Assembly: GCF_032118995.1 (NCBI RefSeq)
Contig: NC_092657.1
Span: 2,849,891 to 2,913,890, forward strand
Direction: 5' to 3'
DNA length: 64,000 nt
Source of the DNA: Asterias amurensis
Lineage: Eukaryota; Echinodermata; Asteroidea; Forcipulatida; Asteriidae
Below the pieces are notes generated by a model. That model had not been told where the DNA came from. It searched no databases and worked only from the letters and a program-made list of their open reading frames with translations. The position numbers and the translations under genes were made by a program. Positions within the stretch are counted from its first letter, which is position 1. Each line of letters begins with the position of its first letter. Below are positions 11,025 to 23,200 of this stretch, in pieces.

Positions 11025-11261
11025 TCATAACTCAGTCCGCTCCGCCGTTTTTCTACTTCTCTTGATGTTCTCCTGCTCCTCCCACGTTTCTCGAAACGTC
11101 TCCATGGCCGCATTGAACTCGCTCTCCTGATAGCGCGGGTCTTCGGTAAACCAGAGAGCGAGGGCGCACCTCCGTCCGGATATGACGCCTTTGACGCCGT
11201 GGAGGTTCTCGACGCCTGCTGAGAAGCCCACGAGACGCCCGCACTTTGGATTGACGATGGA
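11025..11261 (-). CDS. P3H1: P3H exon 10: last iron ligand, 2-oxoglutarate arginine, C-terminus
   Basis: 79 codons including stop, phase 0, acceptor accctag. Reads SIVNPKCGRLVGFSAGVENL then HGVKGVISGRRCALALWFTE. His911 is the third iron ligand and Arg921 the expected 2-oxoglutarate contact. A charged coil follows and the protein ends ERTEL. RTEL in place of KDEL/RDEL is a plausible but weaker ER-retrieval signal. Confidence 0.93.
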   Translation of the reverse strand, partial: SIVNPKCGRLVGFSAGVENLHGVKGVISGRRCALALWFTEDPRYQESEFNAAMETFRETWEEQENIKRSRKTAERTEL

Positions 11262-14200
11262 CTAGGGTTGAAATAAAATTAAAAAACAATGATTCAAAAT
11301 GTGAATTATAATAATAAATGCAGTAATACGATTCCATTTTTATTAATAATACATATTCTATGTTATTGTTTGTAATAAACACTATGAGGTGCACTTTTAT
11401 GGATTTTTTATAACTTTTCATTAATAGTATTATTAGTCATAAGATTTATTTGAACCCCGAGGCGCTTTACAGGATTAAACATTTCTTAAAGAGTAGGCCT
11501 AAAACTAAATTTTTGAAAAAACATGTGCCGGGTAACCCTATAAAAACAGAGAAAAATGGCTGTACGGTACATTTATGTATTAAGTAAGTTATAACAGGAA
11601 AGAGTTTTTAAAAGATACAAAGTTCAAAACCATCAAAATAACCTTTTTAAGTTTGACCAATACTTAGTTATCAATTACTAAAACAACAAAGCAAGATACA
11701 GTGATAAGAAAAATCAACTTCAAAGTGATAACAATGAAGTTGTAAAACAATTTCAACCATTCACCATCCAAATGAGGGATGATCAGTTTACACTATTTTT
11801 TTTTTTTTGGGGGGGGGAGGGGAAGGGGGAGGGGGAAGGGGGAAGGGAGAGGGGGTTTAGTAAGCGAGAATGGTGATTGCGAGCGCAGAACTCGCCAGTA
11901 AGCAGAGCCTTGAAACTGGGCCCTGATTGGACTGCTGCCACAATAATAATAATCATTATACAGAGTATTTTTCTTGCGCCATATCCACCAAATTAAGGTG
12001 CTGAAGGCGCACGAGCATGAGTCCTCACACGTTAAAGAAATAGGAAAATCAAACACAAAACAATGGGAGATTTTCCAACGCTAGGTGGCAGCAGACTTAC
12101 CGGGTAAATTTCCATTGTTTACCTAGTTCTGAACATGCGCATAATCTGAGAACATATGGATATACCCGGTAAGTCTGCTGCCACCTATCGTCCCAGAAAG
12201 TCTCCTATTACATACATGTACAAAAAGCCATATGTACAAGCAAGTTTCCAAACTAATATTAAAAGTTCCAACAAATTACAAATTATTACAAATATGTGGT
12301 GGTTAGTCATTCCAGAGAGTGCTAGAATTGCAAGTGTCGTGGGTTTGAATCCCACCTAGTAATATGCCAGTGATATGTTTTAACAGGGCTCGGGTAAGTA
12401 CTGAGTATACAGTGCTGACGCACATCGGTGTGCGGGTAAAAAACCAAAATGAATATTAAGATAAGCAAAGTTTATTCTGACTTACCTGGATCGTGAAATT
12501 GGGATGGGCGAAGACGAAGTCCCCACCGACGAAGTTATTGTTGAGGTACAAAATGGCGCTCCAGTCTCTCCAGGTGAATGAGGTGGAGGTTTTATGGCAG
12601 ACTCCCCTCTCGTCGATCTGGCAGTTATCGGCATGGATGGGGTGGCTGGGATCGTTACGACTGGCGGTGGAATCTAAAAATGGTGAATAGAAAAAGAGGT
12701 AACAAGTATGTGCGGGTTAGCAGTGAGATTAAAGACACTGGACACTATTGGTAATTGTCAAAGACCAGTCTTCTCACTTTGTATATCTCAACATGCATGA
12801 AATAACAAACCTGTGAAAATTTGAGCTCGATTGGTCGTCGGAGTTGCGAGATAACTATGAAAGAAAAAAACAGCCTTGTCACACGAAGTTGTGTGCTTTC
12901 AGATGCTTGATTTCGAGACCTCAAATTCGTGGAAAATTACTTCTTACTCGAAAACTACGTACGTCACTTCAGAGGGAGCCGTTTCTCACAATGTTTTATA
13001 CTATCAACCTCTCCCCATTACTCGTTACCAAGTGAGGTTTTATGCTAATAATTATTTTGAGTAATTACCAATAGTGTCCACTGCCTTTAAACAATAATGG
13101 ATGGGGCCTACAGAACACTTTTTCTTGCCTTTCTTATAAAACCTGTCAATCATTACCTGGCTCAGCTGTCCGGCAAACAAGATGTGTGTAAGAGAAGTAC
13201 AGCTCCTTCTTCAAGTTATAATACTTCTTCATAAAGATACGACTCTTCTCCGCCAGGTGCATGTAAGTTGCTGGTAGGATAAGAGGAACTCTACCAACCT
13301 TGGCAGCCTGTAATAAAGAACAATAATTCAAATCAATTGAGTTACTAATTTGTCCGTTAAAAAGATAAAAATGGAAAATAAAAAATGTCAAAATATTGAT
13401 AAAAAGCTCCAAAAAAAAAAAAAAAAAATACATAAATATTTATAAAACTATGATTTACATATACACTGATGAAAGATAAGTTAAAAACACAAAAGAACCA
13501 AACAAAAACACCACATAAGTAAAAACTGCCCAAACCTCTCCGCTCCCACAAGCCATAGGATAAAAATAATCAGTAAAAACCCATTAAGAATCATAACACT
13601 AATTGACAAATAATAATAATAATAATACAATTTTGTAAAATGCAATCTTTCTATAAAATACGTAATAATAAATTATGCTTATAAAGCACCTAACATCCAA
13701 GACTGGACCACAAGACGCTGTACAAATTAAAAAGCACCAAAAGAAGAGGAGGAAATAATCAAACAGCATTTAACAAGATTTACTTAAAATAAAAACACCT
13801 AAAAAATTGACAAAGTTCCATACAAATGATAACTTGTTCAAGTAAGGATTACATTAAAAATGAACATCCAGAGAAAATATTTACAGAATATCGGGAGATA
13901 AAAAGATATGAAAGGTACCACACAAATAAAACATTAATATGTTAAAGCCACAATTACGTACATTAAAAATGTCTATCAAGAGAAAACAAGATCACGATAA
14001 CAAGTTAAATAAAACAACACACACCAAAAGTCCACCACCATTGACACATTTGTTTAAGTTACAGTTACATCAAAAGTATCTATCCAAAGAATACATTTTT
14101 TTAAATTTTCTTTTATATAAGGAGCAAATGTGAACAATAGCCCAACAGACATTGACATGGTCAATAAACAGAATGAAATTTGAATCAGGCTGAAGGATCT

Positions 14201-17200
14201 TAAAAGAAGAACTCTGATGGGCTAATCAAATGGTTCACTGCAGCTCAGATTTACCAGAAAAGAATAACAGAAAAACAAAGATATATGGTATCAAGGAAAC
14301 ACTGAATTATGTAAGAATGAGGTGTCCATGCACACAGCATTAAAATGACATTTACATTACAAACAATCAGGAGATGAACATTGTACTTGATTAATAGCAG
14401 TTTTAAAAAGATAGGTCTTCCAAAGTAATTTTTTAGCTACAAGACCAGGGCCCAATTTCATAGCGCTGCTTAGCGGCCGATTTTTGTGCTTACTGTGCGA
14501 TTTCCATTTCATAGCGCTGCTAACCGTAAGCACAAGAAAGGCATGCTAACCTTCCGGTGCTTACCGCACGAACATATATGACGTCACAATGCAAATAAAT
14601 CCATGGTAAACATGCAATATGTCCGCCCAATTCTTCTGCTAACCTGTGAAATACGCTTTCACCTTAGCAAATTTTTCTGCTTCAGTAAGCACGAAAAATT
14701 TGCTTACGGTTAAGCAGCGCTATGAAACTGGCCCAAGTAGTTGGTGGATTTTACCCCCAAATTCAAGTCCCCCTGTCTGCTGAAGGATCTCAAAATTTCC
14801 AATCGGACCTAAAAAAGAAACTTTTTTACTTACATGGACGGCCACTCCAACAGTCATGCCTTCAAATGATTCAAACTTTGTATGAGGGTAGGCTTTGCCA
14901 TTGTAGCCGTCACCGTACTTTGATTCAATCTGGTAATAAAACATAATCAACAAAGAAAAAAAAGGTGCATCAATTACGACATTCAACTAGAAATGTTGAT
15001 GTATAGACAATGTGACCTATGTTTACATTCAAACCGCCCTCTGTTGACAAAACACTGTATACGTCATGTTTCGCCGGGCAAAAAGACGCGTAGCCATGGT
15101 AAGATTGCATACACTTTCTAGCTGGCTGCCAAAACACGAAGGTTTTGCCCGGCGGTATGCGCGCGAATCATGTTATAGTTTTCAAGTGACATCAGAGGTC
15201 ACATCGTCTATAAAATAAAACAAACATGATGTATACAATTTAACTAAGATGTGATAATTTCATTTCAAAAGGTAGTCGTGTTTTTGAGATATCACCAAAA
15301 AATCTGGAGCAAATATGACCTTGCAGGAACAAATAATCCTAATAGGAATAAACAGTCTGAGAAGTGTTACTGACTGGTCAGATTCAAATTTTGGGGCATA
15401 AAAATTTGATCTTTTGAGGGCTATTAACAAACTTATACATTGCAATTCCTTAAAGGCAGTGAACACTATTGGTAATTACTCAAAATAATTATTAGAATAA
15501 CACCTCACTTGGTAACGAGTAATGGAGAGAGGTTGATAGTATAGAACATTGTGAGAAACGGCTCCCTCTGAAGTGACGTAGTTTTTGAGAAAGAAGTAAT
15601 TTTCCACGAATTTGATTTCTAGACCTCAAGTTTATAATTATAGGTCTCGAAATCAAGCATCTGAAAGCACACAACTTCGTGTGACAAGGGTGTTTTTTAT
15701 TTCATTCATAACTCGCAACTTCGACGACCAATTGAGCTCAAATTTTCACAGGTTTGTTATTTTGTGCATATGTTGAGATACACCAAGTGAGAAGACTGGC
15801 CATTAGTGGCCAGTTTCTTTAATAATAAACCGGCAAAAAAGTTTGAATCAGTATTTTCTCACCTCCATGAGTTTCAGCAGGTTATCACACTCCAACTGCG
15901 ATGCGATATTATCAGCTGCCATCCTACTAGTCCCGTTTAGCATTCCTGCATTCATGTAGAGCTTGACCCCGTCAAGAGACGGTACGTACGAAGGAACCTC
16001 CTCCGGCTCTTCTCCCTCGACCTCTTTCTTTCCATTAATGGACGGCCCAAACCTCGGCGGACCGCTCGGTAAGAGGTCTTGCTCTTTAGCGACGATCCTT
16101 AATTTTTCCAACGCAGAGACACTTTCTACTTCTTCCGTGTTGTTCCTCCTCAATGTGAAATTTACTCCACTCTCCTGCGAGGTTTCGTTGAGATCTTTTG
16201 ATAACGGTCGCCTCTTCTTTCTGTTCGTTAATCCATTTTTGGTAAAATCTGCTTTCTCTTTCTCTACAGTTTTTGATTCGGTGTCTGCGACTGTCGGCTT
16301 TAGGTTAGGCAGGTTCATATTACTATTATCCTTGATGTCATAGCCGAGGTTAGAATCCTCGTAGTTTTCTTTCTCCGCAGTTGACGGTTTGTCTGAATTT
16401 TCTTCCGCACTTGGAAGATTATCGCCACTCAGACTTCCCTCTTTGGTATTTTCCTTAACGGGAGAATCTTTAACCGACTTCTCCTCATTGCGCGAATCTC
16501 GTAGCACCTTAGCGTCATCTTTAGCACGTTCATCGTCAACGTCTTCATCGTTAACATCTTCATCCTTAACATCTTCCGTCCCATCGTTGTAAAGAACTCT
16601 GGGCTCCGGCGAGTACTCCCGCATAAAATCCTCATCCTCCTCTTCGTCTAAAAAATCCTCCGCATCCGGCCAGACTTCTTCTGGCTTTCCATAATTCTCC
16701 CCCTCAGGAAAATGCTCAACGATACCCATCTCCGCATCGTCGTTTAGATCTTCCTCATCCCAGACTTCCTCCGGTTTCATCATATACTCGGCGCGGTCAT
16801 TGATGTTGAGGTCAGCCCAGCTTTGCGCAAGACGGTCTTCGATGACCGAGTTGATACGGAGGCGGACTTCATCTGGATTGATAGGCTCTGCCTCCTCGGT
16901 GTACGTCATCTCCTTAGCACCGTCTATGTAGGTCTCCACCAAGTACTAAAGAATAAAACAGTGAAATGGTATGAATAATTAATAATCCTATGAATATGCA
17001 TGACACATGGCAACAGTGAGACATTATGAAATTGAATAGTTAGTAATCTTATGAATATGCATGATATAGTAACAGTAGTATGGCAACCAGCCATCTCACG
17101 AATATGCACAACGTACCCTCGCCTAAAAATCGCAAATAAATTTATTTCATGAAAGGGCTCGAACTTTACACTGGACTGTAGGCGTATGGTCGGTTAAGTG

Positions 17201-20200
17201 TTGGGCCAGTAAAGTTAAGACTTGACAAGTCTAGCAGTGTTAAAGGCAGCGGACACTTTTGGCAACTACTCAAAATATTGTCATAAAACCTTACTTGGTA
17301 AAGAGTAATGGAGAGAGGTTGATGGTGTAAAACATTGTGAGAAACGGCTCCCTCTCAAGAGACACAGTTTTCGAGGAAAGAAGTAATTTTCCGCAGATTT
17401 GATTTTGAGACCTCAGGTTTAGAATTTGAGGTCTCGAAATCAAGCGTCTGAAAGCACACAACTTCGTGTGACAAGAGTGTTTTTTCTATCATAGTTATCT
17501 CGCAACTTCGACGACCAATTGAGCTCAAATTTTCATCGGTTTGTTATTTTATGCATATGTTGAGACACACCAAGTGAGAAGACTGGTCTTTGACAATTAC
17601 CAATAGTGTCCAGTGTCTTTAATTGTTAACTAAAAGTGAATAATATTATTACTGTGTAATAACTTTAATTAAGTAAAATTATGTTCAAGTGTTGACTTTC
17701 ACTCTGATAAATATCTTTCAATTCTGTTGAGTATTAAAGTACATGACTAAATACCCTAAAGTAATGTTGTAGCCTAAGTTCAAACAAAACATCAAGAAAA
17801 AAACCAAATAGGTAAATTTGGGTTGAACAAAGAATAATGTTAAAGAGCATGGTTTGAATCAATGACCTCTGGTTTAAAGTGCCAGCGCCCCCTACCAACT
17901 GAACTATCTAGTCATATTTTCGAAGTCTCCCTATTTTGTCAATATCATAAAATACTTTTATGTAACTAAGTAAATAATTTTATTTCATTTTCTACAGGGT
18001 TCTGTGGTAAAAGTTAAACTAAAAGAAGTCTCCAAGCTACATGTACAGGAAAGAAAATTACGTGTTAGGAAGAGTCTCCTATATGGTTGTAAGTTTGTTA
18101 GTCAAAGCGTCGAACAATTTTCTCCAGAATTGTTTTCACAATTTCACTTCAGTGCTGTGCAAAAAAATTTCTTATCAAGACTTTGACTTCTCTGTACTCT
18201 GATTGGCTGGTTACATCACTACAATCAGCCAATCAGATCAAAGCAAATCTGCTCTGACAGAGTCCCACTCATCGCCATAGAAACCTTTCAAACAAGTAAT
18301 TTTCTTTTTTTCTGCGCTCATACTTGGAGCAAAAACATTTTCCCCCACGAGTGAAATTACTAACTATTTGAGGAGAAAATGAAAGAACACTTACAAACAA
18401 CATGGGAGACTCCTCCAGTTACCTGATGAGGCTTGAGATGAAAGGTCAGGGTCATAGGTCAAAGGTGAATCTCATAACTTATGAGGCTCGAGATGAAAGG
18501 TCAGGGTCATAGGTCAAAGGTGAATCTCATAACTTAGCTTTATAAATATTTACAAATTAAGCTACCAAAGATGTGTAGCTGGTAAATATTTTTATGCATA
18601 CCCTTCCAGAATCAGTTTCTCCAGTGTGAATTTTGTCATCATCCCAAAACTGAGAAAAATAGGTTTGTGCGATTTTGGAGTTAGTGATAGGATTAGGGTG
18701 AGGAAGAAAAACTTGAGGTGTGGGAAATATGGGAAACATAAAGAAACATAGGAGTGTCGAAACACAGGCGTACAACCTTTAACACATATTCTTAATCTAT
18801 TAATATAAAAACTCAGTCCACAATTGGCAATTTCTTACAAAACTATTGAAATAGTTTTATTACGACGGAATGTCATAATGAATAGAGCAATCAAAATTCA
18901 GTATCAATCTTAAAAGTATTTGGTATTTGGCAAGAATACTAACTTTTCCTTTTCATATTAATAATCATACTGAAAAGGTTTATTCTAAGTTTAATGAAGG
19001 CCTACATGTGTGTGGTTGATCCCAATTAAGACTGTCTGCGCTTATTATGTCAGCTTGACCAATCCTGTATAATTCCTGAATACCTTTAACTTTTCCGTTG
19101 CAACACTTGCTTTTAGCATGGAGATATTTCTACCTCCACCCATGCTTAAAGGCAGTGGACACTATTGGTAAATACTCAAAATAATTATTAGCATAAAACC
19201 TCACTTGGCAATGAGTAATGGGGAGAGGTTGGTGGTATAAAACATTGTGAGAAATGGTTCCCTCTGAAGTGACGTAGTTTTCAAGAAAGAAGTAAATTTC
19301 CATGAATTTGATGTTGAGACCTCAGATTTAGAATTTGAGGTCTCGAAATCAACCATCTGAAAGCACACAACTTTGCATGATAAGGGTGTTTTTTCTTTCA
19401 CTATTATATGACCAATTGAGCTGAAATTTTCACAGGTTTGTTATTTTATGCATATGTTGAGATACACCAACTTTGAAGGCTAGTCTTTGACAATTACCAA
19501 TAGTGTCCACTGCCTTTAACGCATAGTTGAAAAATCTAACAAATGTAATGCCATGGTCTTAAGCAAATATTTGCTAACATCTGTTCGACATCAATGCTAC
19601 CAAACAGCAACATACTGTGATGCAATTTGAAGGGCAGTGACCTTTCCCTCAATCATCAGGCCATCAAATTAAATAAACACGTTTCCTGTAGATCTTTCTG
19701 CTCTGAAGTCTATTCTATAACAGCTCGGCTCGATTTCACACAAACAGCAAGATTCATCTTAAGATGAGCTGTTGATAATGCCAGTAGTGATTTGTAGTGT
19801 GGCAATCACACTTTGCTTGGCAATCAAGATTCAGATAAACATCTTCAAGATCAATCTTAAAGGAACACGTTGCCTTGGATCGGACGAGTTGGTCAAAACA
19901 AAAGCGTTTGTAACCGTTTTTATAAAATGCATATGGTTGGAAAGATGTTTTAAAAGTAGAATACAATGATCCACACAAGTTTGCCTCGAAATTGCGTGGT
20001 TTTCCTTCTACTGTGCGAACTAACATGGTCGGCCATTTATGGGAGTCAAAATTTTGGTAAAAGGAAAACCACGCAATTTCCAGGCATGTTTGTGTGGATC
20101 ATTGTATTCTACTTTTACAACATCTTTCTACCCATATGCATTTTATAAAAAACAGTTACAAACGCTTTTCAAAGACCAACTCGACCGATCCAAGGCAACG

Positions 20201-23200
20201 TGTTCCTTTAAGGTCCTTGTGAAATCCAGCCAAATATTATAGTTGGGCTCTGTCGTCATGATCAAAACAATGTTGCTGAACATTCAATTCATAACTTCAG
20301 CTCCTCCGAGTTATTTTTCACATTAAATAGTTTTTCTTCTTGTAGCCCCTTACCAAGCGTGACTGAAGCTTTGTTTTAACGCAAACTTGCATACAAATAT
20401 TTAATAATGAACTCTCACCAAAGCTGTGCACTTGTGGACAAGTCACTAACTTTTGTCGCAGTGATAGTTGAGTCGTGACAATCGCAGTACACTCATGGAG
20501 CTCTCTGCGATTGAAGCCTTCTCTCGCGAGATCACTGTTCTCGCACGAGGCTGCTGACTCAGTAGTTCTGAGAGCAGTAGTCTCGCAGGGGCCAGCAGTC
20601 TCACGAGAACATCGCCAGTTTCGCGAGAGTCAAAGAGAAATGGAACACAATCATCGCAACAAACATTTAACAATTTTCCCGGAAGTCTAACCCAGCTACA
20701 GCACGCTCCGCACTCTCCATGGATTAACATGTATGTAAGGAGGGAGCATGCATGCTGTGACTGGGTAAGGGCCATGTCAAAACAGGCAATTCAGACACCC
20801 AGTTCCAGGCAATCTCCAAGAACCTTGAGAATTCATGCACATTTGAATGTTGACATACTGTATTAATCTTGGGGATTGTAAGCCATTACTCAAAAGTTAA
20901 TCATGTGCTACCAAAGTGGTCGTGTAGCAAGCACTGCAGTTGGTTGCCTGTAAAAGTTGCCTCGTGTGCCAAAGCCCTAAAGCCAATGTGAGGCGGGGCA
21001 ACTTACAGACAACCAGTTTCAGGCAGTCTCCAAGAAGAACAAACATCCTCATGTTTATTTGAATGCAATTCACTTGGGACAGAAAGATGGCGTTAGAAAA
21101 ACGTATGTTGTACAACTGAAGTGTTCCTTTTTGCACGTAATGCAGTTGGTTGCCTCTACAAGTGTTCCCTGAAAAGTTGCCTAGAGTGACAAGACCCTAA
21201 GACTTCATTTAACTCAATGTACAGCCACGCCGGCCTGCTTTTATCATGACAACACAGCCCCTTTAAACGCCCCTTTAACTGAATACAAATAATCAACCAT
21301 CCTAAACAATTTACGTCTAACCATCATCAAATAAAAAAATACTACAAGAAAAACAGCTGCTGGTCTAAGACTCAATTAAATAATAACAAAAGTATTTTGG
21401 GCAAATTATTTGGCATTTGGCTGGAACTAATTATCTTGATTTGATTATTGGATGAAGTATGTGTAAGTACTATTCAATAAGGAAGGTAGTGATTAAAGCG
21501 CAAAACAACTCCCTGACTCTCAAATTGGCAAAAACATTGTTAAAAGAGGTTTGCAGTAACACCATGTGAAACTCTCTTTGAGTAGTGTCGGTTCTGAAAA
21601 GAACCGGTGTTTCAGAACCGGTGGTTATAGGAACACCATGCCTTGGATCGGACGAGTTGGTCTATAAAAAGCATTTGAAACCGTTTGTCATGAAATGCAT
21701 GGTTAGAAAGATGTTTTAAAAGTAGAATATAATGATCCACACAAGTATCACTCAAAATTGCAGTGTTAGTCGACGAGGTAAAAAGGAAACCACACAATTA
21801 CGAGGTATGTTTGTGTCGATCATTGTATTCTACTTTTAAATCATCTTTCTAACCATTTGCATTTTATAACAAACAGTTACATAACGCTTTTTAAGGCAAC
21901 GTGTTCCTTTAATGACAGAACCAACACTACTAAAAAAAAAGAGATATTCACACAGTGTTAACAGTAGCTATTCTTCCACCATGCAAAGTTTCCAATCCTA
22001 TTTATAATAGTAAGAGCTACCACAGTTTGCAATCAGGGAGATTTCGACAACAATCATAGAACTCTATTAAACATAAAAAAAAACAGGGGAAAGTTTTGTC
22101 AAACTCGGGAGATTCTCAAACTCATTCCTCAGAACATGGAAAGATTGATAGATTTTAGCATAAAACGTTTTAACTAGCACCTCTTGAAAAACAAAATTGC
22201 ATAGATTTTTTGGGGGAAGTTTCTTAGTACTTCCACTTGTGCATGATGGAAAGTTCCCTCCATGAATGATAGAAGACTACAGAGCAAATATTATACTCCC
22301 AATTAAAACTGCACAGTTTCTTGGTGTTGGCATATCGCCTTAAAGGCAGTGGACACTATTGGTAATTGTCAAAGACTAGCCTTCACAGTTGGTGTATCTC
22401 AACATATGCATAAAATAACAAACCTGTGAAAATTTGAGCTCAATCCGTCATCATCTTGCGAGATAATAATGAGAGAAAAAAACACCCTTGTCACACGATG
22501 TTGTGTGCGTTTAGATGGTTGATTTCGAGACCTCAAGTTCTAAATCTGAGGTCTCGAAATCAAATTCGTGGAAAATTACTTCTTTCTCGAAAACTATGGC
22601 ACTTCAGAGGGAGCCGTTTCTCACGATGTTTTATACCATCAACCTCTCCCTATTACTCGTCACCAAGAAAGGTTTTATGCTAATAATTATTTTGAGTAAT
22701 TACCAATAGTGTCCACTGCCTTTAACAGAATTTACACCTAAAAAGGAACAATATTCCCTGTGGCTGTGGGCACAGCCGAATTAAAAAACAGTATATGGGG
22801 TACCCTTGGGCGACCTATCCCAATTCCATAGACCTGCTTAAAGGGAAGGTACACGTTTGGTAATTACTCAAAACAAATATTAACTAAAAAAATTACTTGG
22901 TAACAAGCATTGGAGAGCTGTTGATAGTATAAAACATTATGGGAAACAGCTCCCTCTGAAGTATAGTAGTTTTTGAGAAAGAGGTAATTTTTCACTAAAA
23001 TATTAAAAGACTTCTAGCTTAATTGAAGTCTTTTATTCCTAACACACAAATGCATCCAACAAGTGTGTTTTTTCTTTCATCATTTTCTCGCAACTTCGAT
23101 GACCAAATGATCCCAAATTTTCACAGGCTTGTTATTTTATGCTTATGATGGGATACACCAACTGAGAACACTGGTCTTTGACAATTACCGAACGTGCACA

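Noticed and set aside
11809..11855. G-rich purine tract as a telomere-like or promoter element
   Set aside because: No TTAGGG units and it lies in an intron; simple purine repeat is the better description.
15963..16343. 126-residue plus-strand frame
   Set aside because: Antisense shadow of P3H exon 6, caused by its acidic codon bias.
22456..22709. Short frames recurring with similar peptides (e.g. RPQ.LNLRSRNQIRGKLLL) at many places
   Set aside because: They are the same stretch of family A read in the same frame. Copies are interrupted differently and there is no transposase motif.
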